Below are positions 46,560-57,876 of a stretch of DNA of 64,000 nucleotides, piece after piece. The notes under the pieces are model-generated. The model had not been told where the DNA came from, searched no databases, and saw nothing but the letters and a program-made list of their open reading frames with translations. The position numbers and the translations under genes were made by a program. The DNA lies in contig CAUEEP010000921.1 in assembly GCA_958450365.1 (NCBI GenBank), positions 620,001 to 684,000 of the forward strand. Reading direction: 5' to 3'. Source of the stretch: Mesorhabditis belari (taxonomy: Eukaryota; Nematoda; Chromadorea; Rhabditida; Rhabditidae). Numbering within the stretch: the first letter of the stretch is position 1; each line of letters opens with the position of its first letter.

Positions 46560-46630
46560 GGTTCCACCGAGATTCGAACTCGGGTCGCAGGATTCAAAGT
46601 CCTGAGTGCTAACCGCTACACCATGGAACC
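46560..46630 (-). tRNA. tRNA-Gln (TTG)
   Basis: Intact 71-base copy. Its downstream flank (gaaaattttcgaaaaaagag, then the mariner end) matches that of the copy at 45,315, marking a local duplication. Confidence 0.92.
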
Positions 46631-46954
46631 ACGGTTAGAGGGGGCTTTTTAAAGTGACTTGAAGCTTTGGAGGCTTTCCGTGGCTCTTCGGAGATGCTAC
46701 AAATTCCAGGAAGGATTCAAAATCCAATAAAAAAAGAGAAATTAATGAATTTTAAAATTCGAGGCATTTTGCTGTGTCAAAAATATTTTCAATCTTTCTA
46801 TTACATTAATCCCATTTGTAGATTCAAATGCAAAATAGGCTCGTTAGATAAACAGAGAATTTGTTTGTTATGTTAAAGTATTCAATGTTCAATTATCCAA
46901 TGAAAACTCCTTTCTAAATGAATTTTATTAAACAAAAACACAAAAAATGCTAGT

Positions 46955-47287
46955 TTAAAAATGGTTTTTTAATAATCGATGGGAACTTTCGTTCGGATGA
47001 TGAAGTGATGAGAGAATGGAATGGGGAAAGAACGAGAAGAGATCACTTTCCTTTTTTGACCTAAAGATCCTGCCAGCTCTGGTTTGCCCGATTTCAAGAA
47101 TCTCTTGAAGACGAACCACATGAGCAAATGGAGATTTGGATGACCGACCGATTACTAGCAGAGGATGATCGACTACTTTCAAACACAGAATCAGGAGTTC
47201 TTCGATAAGGGGATCCGCAATCTGAAGCAACTTTGGAGGGATTTTATAGATAACGATGGTGTTAATTTTTTTGGAAGAAATCGTTAC
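46955..47287. other. Ambiguous coding-like segment
   Basis: The minus-strand frame (IADPLIEELLILCLKVVDHP ... LQEILEIGQTRAG, ending in a stop at 46,955) follows a good acceptor (ttcttttag) and could be the last exon of the LRP-like gene, but the phase does not join the exon at 47,399. The plus strand reads CQLWFARFQESLEDEPHEQM, which resembles a mariner N-terminus. I cannot decide between them. Confidence 0.25.
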
Positions 47288-47398
47288 CTAAAAGAATTTT
47301 GATTGAATTTAATGTTTGTAAAAAACCGAAATTTCTTTTGCATCAACCTAGTAAGGATTCAAAAAGTATCTAATATCTTAAATTTGAAACCAACTCAC

Positions 47399-47852
47399 CC
47401 GTTGATTGGATCAACAACGAGATCAGCCGGCTTGTCGACTCCATTGTAGACAATCGTTTTACACAAAGTGAACTAAAAAGAAAGCTTTATTTTAGCTTGT
47501 ACTTTTGAATCGATTAGAGCTATTCATTTTATTGAGTCACCGACATTTACTGTCAACTTTTTGCTAAAAACTCACCCGTTCATCAGCACACAAAATGATC
47601 AATCGTCCAGTTGTGTCGACGAGGTACCAATTGCGCGCAATCCAATCGAATTTTAGAAGTTTTACATCTAGCTTTGTATATGATTTATAACTTTATAAAC
47701 TCTAAACTTTATGACTTTCTAAACTTACTTGACAATTGATAAGTGTTCGGCGTAACGGACAACGTCGTATTCCCGAGTTTACCATCTTTCATCGGCGCAC
47801 ACTCAAACACCGATTCATCGTCAATATCCACATTATCGGAAACGATGGTTCG
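47399..47852 (-). pseudogene. Partial LRP-type (LDLR class B / YWTD) beta-propeller gene
   Basis: Three in-phase exons (47852-47729, 47667-47576, 47472-47399) encode FECAPMKDGKLGNTTLSV, then LLKFDWIARNWYLVDTTGRL then IILC, then CKTIVYNGVDKPADLVVDPI then NG. The order C-x-x-M-K-D, FDW-x-x-x-x-Y-x-VD, C...C, and P-x-x-x-x-x-DP-x-x-G matches the first propeller of LRP1-type lipoprotein receptors. These endocytic receptors usually exceed 4,000 residues with LDL-A and EGF modules; none of those is in this window. Possible extra exons lie at 48068-48036 and ~47975-47928 (weak acceptor). A LINE sits immediately upstream. Either an unfinished exon set or a gene fragment. Confidence 0.55.
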
Positions 47853-48274
47853 CTAAAAATATCACAAATTTTCCAAAGTAATCTTTATTTTCTATTTAAT
47901 AAATCTACAATACTCATTGAGCTCACGAAACACGCTCTTCCTTGGGCGATATCGATATCAAAGCATTAAGGTCCTTTTTGGTTTCAATTTTGGTTTCAAT
48001 TTTCAATTCAATTCTTTAAAAGGCCAAAAATTTACCTTTTCAGTCATTTCTTGTAGTCGATCAAATTTCTAAGCTGACCAGTTCACCGTCTCGAAAGGAT
48101 TCCCATACCATACAAATCCCCATACCATACAAAATTCTGTTAAACATTTTGCAAATGTGATAACCTAGAATTCTGGAAAGACACTTAACGAAAAACGGGG
48201 ATATACCATCGGGGCTAACACTCCTTTTAGGTTTTAGTTTCCTAAAGGCGTTTTCAATGTCTAAGAGTGTTATG

Positions 48275-48391
48275 CTTGGTTGCTCTGGAAGCTTGGTTGC
48301 TCTGGAAGCTTGGTTGCTCTGGAAGCTTGGTTGCTCTGGAAGCTTGGTTGCTCTGGAAGCTTGGTTGCTCTGGAAGCTTGGTTGCTCTGGG
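48275..48391. repeat. 17-bp minisatellite inside the LINE RT frame
   Basis: Seven copies of tggttgctctggaagct within the RT reading frame, translating on the minus strand as repeated PEQPSFQSNQASRATKL. Confidence 0.92.
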
Positions 48392-49407
48392 AAACTTTTA
48401 GTAATAACTAGATTTGGTGGGTTTACGGCCCAATGGGACAATTACAAAGGTTGAATGAAAGAATTGAGCAAAAAGATCACAAATTTCTTTGGTTCAGTTA
48501 TAAGTTTATTTAGTTTATTTGGGTTTACAAAAGCTTTGGGCAAGTTTTTATGTTCTTTAGACTTGGAATTCATATAACTGAAAAAATGCTAAGAATTTTG
48601 TGATCTAATGTCTTTCAATATTTTGCTCAAATTTCTTGCAAAAACGGGATAGTTTTACTTGGGCAACGTCATCTAAAGGATTCCCAAAAGAAGATGAGTT
48701 TAGGAAATAGTTTAGCCTAAGTTTAGCCCTAGCAATGTGTGAAGGACATCTATTGAAATTATGAGGACAACTTTGCTCAATAGATTCTAAGAAGAGACTT
48801 GTGAAAATGTCATAATCCGTGTTTAGATCGTTATTGGTGTCATAAAAAGATGTAGAATTTAGTATTGGATAAAAGGCTAACGCCGCCTTATCGAGATTTG
48901 CACAAAAATAAAAACACCTGGGCTTCTTGTTGATAGGGGCGGGCTGGTTGATCAAAATTTTGAGGCTGATGGCGCTATGATCGGCCCCAGGAAGAGGCGC
49001 GAGTTTCTTGACATCCCGAATTCGTCTCCCATCATTTGCTATCACGACATCTAAAGTAAAGAGAGAGCGCAAGAAAGTAGGAAAACGATTGAAAATATGT
49101 AAACCGTTAAGAATCATAAAATCTCTAAGCATCAATGAAGGTCTGTGATACAAAGCGTATACGGGGATCGAATTTTTCCACGTGATTTTACAATTTAAAT
49201 CGCCCAAGAGAATGTTGCCATTATATTCGTGAAAATGAAGAGCTAATAGGTTAAAAATAGACTCTGTGGCTGAAAATGAAATATCCGGGGTCTATAAATT
49301 AAGAACAGGCGGAAAGAATAGGGATACACGAAATCAACAATAATAATTTCGCAACCAAGGACAGATTTGCTAAGAATAGTATTGAACGGCAGGAAATTTT
49401 TAATTAA

Positions 49408-49485
49408 AAGTCCAGTTGGCCGACTGGTTAGGAGTCTTGGCTCCTAATCGGAAGGTCGAGGTTTCGATCTCGCTGGCAAAATCAA
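49408..49485 (+). other. tRNA-like SINE sequence within the LINE
   Basis: gttggccgactggttaggag (A-box-like), ggctcctaatcgg (loop reading CCT) and gaggtttcgatctcgctgg (B-box-like with one mismatch). It shares the aatcggaaggtcgag core with the copy at 18,452 and is oriented opposite to the LINE. Confidence 0.5.
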
Positions 49486-50770
49486 GTGTGTTCTTTTTCC
49501 CATTAAGTTGGGTTTTTTCTTAACTACATTGTAGGGGTAAAAAATTGTGTCCTCCGTTGTGTTGTATCCACTTATTCATGTTGAATAAAGTATCTTTTAA
49601 AAGCAATACCCCACCACCGTGACTCTTATAAGCACTATTTCTATCGCAACGAATAATTTTATAGCTATTAGAGGGATTTAATAAAGAGGAACAATGCTAA
49701 TCATCTAACCAACTTTCACTAATAGCTAATACGGGGTAAATTTCGGTTCTGGCAATAGCTCGACAAGTGGATAAACGATCATACGACAAAGAAACGATAC
49801 TATGGGCATTATTATAGAAAATTTCTAAAGCATGAGAGGGTTGTCTTACTTTATTGGAGAATTTTGGGCCAAAGTAGGGGACATATCGTGGTTAGCATCA
49901 ATTCCTCGCGTCTTGACCGCGGGTTGAGAAGGCGATTCTTGATTCGATCACGTTCTGGTCTCCGCGATCACAATATTACCCGGGTTCCGTTCCTATTAAA
50001 AATTTTTCGTTTGACGACTTCAATTGATCTTTGTGTATTTGTTTGACTTTTCTTGGGTCGGCCTCTTTGTCGCTTTGGGGTTGCTTGATTTGGCACCACA
50101 ATTGAAGAAGTTGATTGCATCAAGTTTTCACCAATATCTTCCCATCCTTCTTGAATCCCATCAGCCGAGTCCATTTCTGTTGGATTCATCATTTCCATGT
50201 TTGCAAACGTCGAGGAGCGGGTGAATCTTGTTGGATCAGAACGTCTAATTTGCATTTTTCTACACATCGGTGGCAGAAAAGCCCTGGGAAAATGACTAAC
50301 GCTCTTCAGGAGATTCTATGTAACATGAGCTGACGAGAAAGTCAATTTTAGCGGGCGAGGCCGATCGAATGAGAAAACACCCATCCGGAAGCAATCAAGG
50401 ATCGTCGCATCAAGCCCATAACTGATCAAAATCATTTCTACTATGTAACGATCCAAAGCTCCTCTGAATTCCGACGTTACTAACGGATGAATCGTGACTT
50501 CTGGTATGCCTTCAATCACCAGCATATGATCCAACTTCATTTCGCGAGCTAGTCTAATATCGCGATTGAAGGTAGGCGGCCATCTATCTGGAGGATGGAA
50601 AGGATGTGCGACGTTCAAAATCATTACTGGGTTGACATGCAGTAGGCTCGGTATCATCTTTGAGAAGGGTAGAGCGGCACAACCTCTTGGGGCTCTTCGG
50701 ATCGGTAGATGTAGAAGTAGAGTTGCAGTGTCTCGCAACAACCTCAAACCGATAATGAATTAAATAGACC

Positions 50771-51340
50771 GATAATGAAATCAATAATGTGATAAAAAAA
50801 CGTTGGCAATTTTTGAAGGGGATATTCTGAGCAACCTTTGAAGGAGATATTACGAAGGAAATGAAATAAAGGAGAAGATTTTATCAATGATTATTCTTAA
50901 GGCTTATTTCGCTACTCGATCGCAAAAGAAAATCAAGCGGGTCTCTGGCCAGTCACAAAAATCGTGCCAACGAAAGAAAAAAGTAAAGAAAAAAAAAGCA
51001 CGATTTGTGCATAATTACACCGATTTTGGTGTAATTATGCTTAAATTTTCGATTTTAAAAGCAATGAAATGAACGACTAACGGAAAAGATTATTGGAAAA
51101 GAAAGCAATGAACGACTGTTGGAATATTTCAAAAATCCCATTCACATGAATTTCTTTCGGATGTTATTGTTTTAAACAAGCGGAATTCGGAAGAAACTTT
51201 TTTTTTTTTAAACTTTAAATTCCTAAATATTTGAGTTTACATAAACAACAAAAGATTTTATTATTTTATGAGTCCATTCTGACAAATTTTATTAGAATCG
51301 TAACTTTCATTCGAGTTTACAGAAAAATAAAATACACAAC
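50771..51340. other. Stretch without recognisable gene
   Basis: AT-rich; a small inverted repeat around caccgattttggtgtaatta (51,018-51,040). Nothing else supported. Confidence 0.4.
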
Positions 51341-54300
51341 TTAAAATGGCACATGGCATATTTCCTCATCAAATCGTTTCAAAGAATCGTACAAAAATCG
51401 CCTTTCAATCATTGGCGATGTTACATTCGATTTTGCAATATGAATCTTCATAAACATCCCGTTGATACTCACTTTTTCCCCATTATTATTCCAAGAAATC
51501 TGAATTTGTTTTAGTCTGATTTTATAGTTTGTAATAACCAATATTCCTCGCACAACTGTAGCGGTATCATTGTATGGAGCTTTAGTGATGGTGGTTGCTC
51601 TAAAAATACTCAAACTGTTAAATGTTTCATGTTTCAAAAGATAAAGTCAAATTCAAACTATTAGGGTGGTGCAAAAGAAACTGCCGATTTGACGGTAAAT
51701 TTTAAAAAAAAGATGGCGTTCGATGGTGACATGATCACAATGGAATATTTTCGCAAGATCTCGAGCAGATTGGCATGGATCGGCCTGAATAACGTCCCTC
51801 AGCTTGGCTTCGTTCACGAATTCTGGCCTCGAACCGTGCTCGTAATCTTCCAAAGTCTCGTCTCCCCCTCTCCCGTCTCCCTCGGAATCGTTGGAACCAA
51901 GTCTGACACTGCCTGAGAGACAAACTGCCATCTCCGAAAGCAGCACAGAGAGAACGATGCTATTCGGCAGCAGACTTTCCAATTTTGAAGTCAAACAGTA
52001 ATGCTGCTCGTAGCACAAACTTTTGCTCGACCATGATCTAAATAAAAAATGTAAGCATTTTTAAATAAAATAAACAATAACCAAAAAATTCAAATGTCGA
52101 AATAAATAGCAAACAAATGTGCGAACAAAGCATAAAAAAAATAATGCCGTTAGCATCGCTCGTTTCTGATAAATGAGAGCTGATACCCATCGGCAGTTTC
52201 TTTTGCACCACCCTAATACAAACTCTTGATCATCGTTGAGACTCAAAAATTGATATGTCAGCGTTCCGTCGTTGACCGACTTCACCTCAATGTTGATATC
52301 GATAGGCCATGAGGCTAAAGGAGATTTTGGACTCAAAATTTTAAACAACAAACCGCAAGTGATCATATAATTGATGTCATTGTACTTTTGAGTAAGTGCT
52401 GCGTAGGAATTGATGAAAGCCGGTGAGCCGTAACCATTCGATGCCAACGACATTTGTCCGTCGCAAATTTTCTGCGCTCGTAAATTACTTGTGTACTCGA
52501 GGCAATCTAAAGCAAACGTCTAAATAACAGTGCTTTTTTTCCTCAAATATTAGATTGGCTCATAAGTCTTGGTAACAGTTTTGTTTAAAAAAATTTTCAC
52601 AACCAAACAAGCAGTTTACTCGAAATACAGTTCAACGTAGTTCCTGTTATTTTGAATAATCTTTGCCCATTTTGTTGGAAGTTGGCGTCTTCCCTTCTCG
52701 TAGAAAATTTTTTGTTTCGAGTCGAAATATTTTTGAAGCTATTGGGTTGGTGAATTGAAAACTGCCGGACTTTGAACTAAAATTTATTCAACGTAAAACC
52801 ACCAAATCATTTCAAATAATTTCCATTATTATTGACGACTTCTGCCCATTTTACAGGCAACTTGCGGATTCCTCTTTCGTAGTAGGATTTTGGTTTGTGT
52901 GTGAGACAAGTGTGAGACTCAAAATTGGAGGACTGGAGATGTCGAGATGTCCCAGTTTGAGTATTTGAGCACTTTCTTCAAAAGAAACCCATTTTGGTGT
53001 CAATAGAAAAGTTGTAGAGAATCGAAAATTAGGCTTATAGCCAAGTTTCCAAAAAGATACACCTAGTAGTTTCGCTTAAAATGCTAGTTTTGTTGCAAGT
53101 TTTGTGAAAATTCCGTAAATTTTCGTCAAAATACGGCTGAAAAAATGCCCGTACAGTAAGGCAGACAGAAAGACAGACAGAAAGACAGACAGATACCGTA
53201 ACCCCCTCTCCCCCTCCTTTTCCGCCATTTCATTTGTGAAAATTCGTAAATTTGACATTTCTTGAAAACCAGTTTTTGAATCGTTCTGAAAATTTGGATA
53301 TAAGCCTAATTTTTGATTCTCTACAACTTTCCATTGAGATTCCATTTGCCATTGACACCAAAATGGGTTTCTTTTGAAGAAAGTGCTCAAACTGTCACAT
53401 ATGACAATAACCGGCAGTTTTCAATTCACCAATCCAATACTTTTTGCGGTCATCTTTGTTTTGAAAATGCTCCCCATCAAGGGAATGATCAAAAAAGATG
53501 ATTGAGAGAGCATCCGAGAGGCAGAGAATAAGGAGGGTGAGGTAAGACTTCCCAGCCCAGGCTGCGGAGTTTTGAGATTGAGTTTTGCTGTATGTGGGCG
53601 GGCATTGTCGTGAAAAAGAAAGACATTTTTCAATTCAAATCGTTTTTTCTTGATTTCTTCTTCGAGCTTTTGTAGCTGATTGCTGTATAATAAAGCATTA
53701 ACGGTCTGCTTATTTTCAAGAAGTTCCCAGTAAATGACTTCTCCGAGACTTCTTCTCCCACTAAACTGATAGCATAGACTTCTTTTGGTGGGGGAACAGG
53801 GAGGACATCCTTGGCAGCTGTAACTCCAGGCCCTACGATTGACGCTTTCTTTGAAAGTTTGCCGTGAGAATCCACTTCTCGTCTCCAGTCACTAAGTGCG
53901 GCAAAAAAGACTTCCGTTCATATCTCGAAAGAATCGCAGCTGAAATTGATGATCTCTGCGCTTTCATTGGGTCCGTAAAGGCATGAGGTACCCATTGAAC
54001 AAAAATTGACTTAAAACCCAGCTCATGAAGGTGTCTTTCCACTGTTGAATGTGAATGCTCAATCGCATTCGCTATTTCACGAGTAGAAAACCGAGAGTTA
54101 TTTTGAATTTTTTGAAGAATCTCTTCATTTTTCAATTCAAAAGGTTTTCCCGCACGTTCTTCGTCTTCAAGGGAATTCTCACCATTTCTGAACTTGGCAA
54201 ATCAACGTTGAAACGTGTTTTAAGAAGGAGTGTCATTGCCATACACATTTACAATATTATTCTGGATCAACAAAAGACTAGGAAGATCCTTTTTTTGAAT

Positions 54301-55421
54301 TCATACAACATAACGTGTCTCAGATGTCATGGTGAAAGATTTGGGGTAGTCTTTGAATAAAAAAAAAATGGAAGAAGCCTTGGAGTCTCCGAATGAAATG
54401 TTTTGAAAGGGAACTAATAAGTCGATTTTTTGGATGAAAACATCACGGAGAAAGTCGAGCGCATAAACAATTATTTCGAAAGAACAAAGTTTTACCAAGA
54501 CTTATGGGTCAGTCTAATAGATCAAAAGTTTATCTACCGCCTTTTATATCAATGGCTAAACTTGGAGCACAACCGGCCGGAATGTGGAAACTGTACTGAT
54601 CACCATAAAGGGGTTGCTCGAAAAATGGCTGGTCATCGCTGAAAAACAAGAAAAATTGTTTTATTGCTGCTACTTGTAAAAACAAATCCTTTCTCTGAAT
54701 AACTTTACTTAAACACAGCCAATTCCCTTTCTGGATGCAATGCGATGCCGGCTGGTGGCCCGGCGATCCAACGGTACTTGCAAGCTTTTGTTGATCGATC
54801 CTGTTTCGTCATAAATGAGCTTTTTTGATTTGATAAGTGTAATTTACCGAACGAAACTTCTGCAATTGCTTTATGTTCAGTTGTATTTTCACGGTCACCC
54901 ATCGCTCATTCTCGGTGGCACCAAGATGGGCGAGCAAGGGCCTGTTCAACCCGGCGTCGCTTGGCCACAAGTGAAACTCGGCGTTTTCTGGAATTTTTCT
55001 TTTAATTTTGAACTATTTGTTGTTTAGTTGATTTGTTTGTTTTGTTTTATTTTTTTTTTGTTTTGTTTTGTTTTGTTTTGTTTTATTTGTTTATTTGTTT
55101 GTTTTATTTGTTTGTTTAACTAGTTAGTTAGTTAGTTTGTTTATTTGTTTGTTTGTTTTGTTTTATTTGTTTGTTTTGTTTGTTTGTTTAACTAGTTAGT
55201 TAGTTAGTTTGTTAGTTTGTTTATTTGTTTGTTTGTTTTTTTTTATTTGTTTGTTTGTTTTGTTATTTGTTTGTTTTATTTGTTTGTTTGTTTTGTTTTA
55301 TTTGTTTGTTTTGTTTTATTTGTTTGTTTGTTTTGTTATTTGTTTGTTTAACTAGTTAGTTAGTTTGTTTGTTTGTTTGTTTGTTTGTTTGTTTGTTTGT
55401 TTTGTTATTTGTTTGTTTAAC

Positions 55422-55455
<34 letters not shown>

Positions 55456-57876
55456 GTGTGTTTGTTTGTTTGTTTTGTTATTTGTTTGTTTAACTAGTTA
55501 GTTAGTTTGTTTGTTTGTTTGTTTGTTTGTTTTGTTATTTGTTTGTTTAACTAGTTAGTTAGTTTGTTTGTTTGTATTTATTTTCAGATAATTACAAGTA
55601 TTTTTCGATTTATCTTACAAAATTCAAGCTCAATTCCTCAAACTAACCAAATCCCGCGTCGGCAGCTAAAAATGAGACGGCGGTTTGATAGATGAACGAG
55701 ATTGTTTTAATTGAGTACAGGTACATCATTTTGTCAAAAGTCAGCCGTTGTGAAGTCACCACAAAATCATCCGCTATTTCTCTGTAAAAAGCGATCAATC
55801 ACTTTCTTCATATTGCACCCAACTTGACCGTCCAATTGCTCATCACCGTTGATCGACCATTGAACAAGTATGGGATAACTGATGGTTTGCAGAGCTTCTG
55901 GAATCAACTTTTTATATATTATGCTATTTAAAGTAACTAAATCAGCACGTTGACAAATCATCGAAATGTCGACGATTATTTTGCAATCATTTGAAGCGAG
56001 ATTGCACTTGTTCTCTACACAAAAAGCAGAGCCCTCTGCCAAGTCTGAAATCACAGGACTTTCACGGTTCTTTTTCAATAAAATTTATAGTAAATTAAGC
56101 TTTTTTAATAAAAATCGAAGTTTCATAGCAAACCACGGAAATGGACAACAATTTGCGGGTCATCGGGCGTCAGCTGTACTTTTCGATGACATGTTACTTT
56201 TTGTGGATCGAGCACTGGTAGACTGACATCAATAATAAATCCGGATAGATCTTTTAACGGAAGCAATGGACAGAATTCAAACTGAACGCAATTGATTGAT
56301 TCGAATTGATTTAAATTGATAAAATATTCGAAATTCGCCAGCTCATTCAAACTAACCTTTACACAATTAGCCCCATACACCCGAGGGCTTGTCATTTCTG
56401 CGGTTAAACTGAAAGAAAAATAATATAGACAATGGCAGGGCTGGGGAAATATCCACTCGCCCCCCCACTCCAGGTCCTGTCCCCCACCATTCCGGATTAG
56501 AACCCCACGATTAAGGATTAGAACCCCGCCATTCCGGATTAGATCCCCGCCATTACGGATTCCGGATTAGACCCCCACCCTTTATGACTAAACAGTAAAG
56601 GGGAAATTGATACATCTAGAATGGGGGGCAAAACTGGAAACGTCATTCCACTTTTGCTCCCCTACCTTTCCAGTTCTGCCCCCCGCGTGGGTGACGATTT
56701 AAAAGTATCATTTCGTCCCCCACAACGCAAAATTGGGGAGCAAAAACCAACGGGTATTTACCCGGACCTTTTTCAATTTTGCCCCCCATCTCTAGGCTTT
56801 CTCTAGGCACAAAGTAAGGTGGGGGGAGAATGATCGTATCGTTTTGCCCCCTCCCCCCACGATAATAAGTTATCAAGATGAAAATAAAAATTCTGTGGGA
56901 GGCAGATGTGGAATCGTAAAAGCGTTCGTTGTATTTCGGCGTCCTGTGGGAGCGAATGTGGAATAGATGGGGATGGGACTAAAGTGGCAAAGCTTAGCAT
57001 TCCATCTTTGTGCCCCCCATTTGGGGGAGGGGGGCAAAAGTGAAATGTGGTGGAGGGCAAAATGATCGCTGTCCTGCAGGGCTGTTTTATAACGGAAAGC
57101 TGTTATAAAAACTATTTTCCGTAGTAAGCTTTTTAAAAACAAACTGCCCTTCTTACTTGATCTTCTTAAATCTGGCAAAAAGGCAGATCGAATCGTTACT
57201 GACGCCGAGAGTTAGAGTCCCATTTTCTACTGTTTTCACTGACACTTGCAGCAAATTTTCTGGGCTCAACTGAAAAGGAATTCTTTTTTTTATCTTATTT
57301 CTGGCTTAACTGATCCAAGTTGTGGATAAAAAGTTTGACAATCGGGGAAATCAGATGGATCATCGAATGCCCATGGGAAATTGTGTGACGAAAGAAGAGT
57401 AGGAGAATAGTCAAGCTCTACCGGATAGGCTAAAATCGTACTTGCTTATTTGAAATTATGGCTCTAGGCTCTTTATTCTTATAAGGTCCCACAATCACGT
57501 TCGAGTCTAGTGTACAAACAAAAGACACAATCGTCTGTGGAGAGAATTGTGGTTGCTGTTGATCGTGAGTACAGGTATGGATAACTAAAAATTAGTCACT
57601 TTAATTATTCAAAAAAAAAACGTTTAATGATTTGAGTTTACCCTTTAAGTCCAAGCTTAATCGAATTTCTCATCAATAAACCCGGATCCGGACCGAAGAA
57701 AGCCAAATAGTTGCTAAGAGAGAAACACGTGAGGTCGGGCTGAAACAAATCGATTCAAAAGCAACTCGCATAAGCGTACCATGTAAGTCGGGCATTTATC
57801 AACGTATCCCCCATCGCGCGTATGTTGGTCGAGACCTGTTGGATTCAGGTACACTCTCACATCATCTGATTTGGCT
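51341..57876 (-). CDS. Multi-exon gene of unknown family, N-terminus not found
   Basis: Exons (5' to 3'): 57876-57780, 57739-57642, 57584-57499, 57429-57311, 57269-57157, 56408-56134, 56044-55819, 55781-55648, 54987-54848, 54800-54709, 54638-54538, 52506-52220, 51599-51341. All junctions but the last keep phase, about 675 residues to the stop at 51341. I recognise no domain. Visible stretches are VYLNPTGLDQHTRDGGYVDK, NYLAFFGPDPG, NLLQVSVKTVENGTLTLGVS, EGSAFCVENKCNLASNDC and GPPAGIALHPERELAVF. Several N-x-S/T sites and well-spread cysteines suggest an extracellular or lumenal protein; no membrane segment stands out. The first listed exon starts in mid-codon, so earlier exons exist; one candidate is a coding-like segment at 58,070-57,950. 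Introns host a (TTTG)n tract and nested mariners; one mariner abuts the last donor site, which may explain the phase conflict. The gene may be intact or newly broken. Confidence 0.62.
51661..52216 (-). mobile_element. 556-bp mariner derivative at an exon edge
   Basis: Perfect ends ttagggtggtgcaaaagaaa / tttcttttgcaccaccctaa, flanked by TA on both sides. The minus strand keeps a transposase N-terminus: LRDVIQADPCQSARDLAKIF and HCDHVTIERHL. The catalytic part is deleted. The left end lies in the intron; the right end lies 3 bases beyond the 5' splice site of the exon ending at 52220. Confidence 0.88.
52550..54517 (-). mobile_element. Mariner with transposase, interrupted by a second mariner
   Basis: Ends ttagattggctcataagtct / agacttatgggtcagtctaa, flanked by TA. 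The minus-strand transposase pieces are NEEILQKIQNNSRFSTREIA (HTH), FLPHLVTGDEKWILTANFQR (first catalytic Asp, GDEKW), and FLFHDNARPHTAK (second Asp). The third motif is lost where family A element 52,742-53,437 landed. Frame breaks at ~53,870 and ~53,630. Sits in an intron of the unknown gene. Confidence 0.88.
52742..53437. mobile_element. Mariner family A copy nested in another mariner
   Basis: Ends ttgggttggtgaattgaaaa / ttttcaattcaccaatccaa with TA on both sides; the interior has the family's foldback segment (tcaaaagaaacccattttgg in both orientations) and a gacagaaagacagac microsatellite. Confidence 0.88.
55020..55580. repeat. TTTG/TTAG simple-repeat tract
   Basis: Over 500 bp of tttgtttg, ttttgttttg and (gttagtta)n blocks; the module ctagttagttagtttg recurs seven times. 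In an intron of the unknown gene. Confidence 0.93.
56450..57090. repeat. C/G-tract-rich repeat region
   Basis: Copies of attccggattagaaccccgcc (56,490-56,580), then blocks with ccccccac/gtggggg in both orientations and caaaactgg/ttttgcccc motifs that partly pair. Likely a decayed palindromic element in an intron; the open frames on both strands are not gene-like. Confidence 0.65.

Larger units (their letters stand above)
48061..50770 (-). mobile_element. CR1/Jockey-like LINE, 3' truncated and decayed
   Basis: Minus strand, 5' to 3': an ORF1-like part (50,760-49,970) with VIEGIPEV ... CFRMGVFSFDRPRPLKLTFS, the RRM-like RNA-binding core of LINE ORF1, then KRQRGRPKK; an endonuclease part (49,870-48,605) with VLAISESWLD, HGGGVLLL, NILLGDLNCKITW, LDVVIANDGRRIRD and GADHSAISL; then the start of RT (48,441-48,061) with IENAFRKLKPKRSVSPDGIS. 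The RT palm, including any YADD box, is absent: the copy stops within the fingers. Frameshifts, a tRNA-like insert and a 17-bp expansion interrupt it. Confidence 0.82.

Noticed and set aside
49968..50267. Host AT-hook gene (KRQRGRPKK)
   Set aside because: It lies directly between the RRM-like ORF1 segment and the endonuclease of a LINE on the same strand, so it belongs to the LINE.
56621..57178. Several overlapping Pro-rich frames
   Set aside because: They run through C/G-tract repeats on both strands and lack splice or family support.
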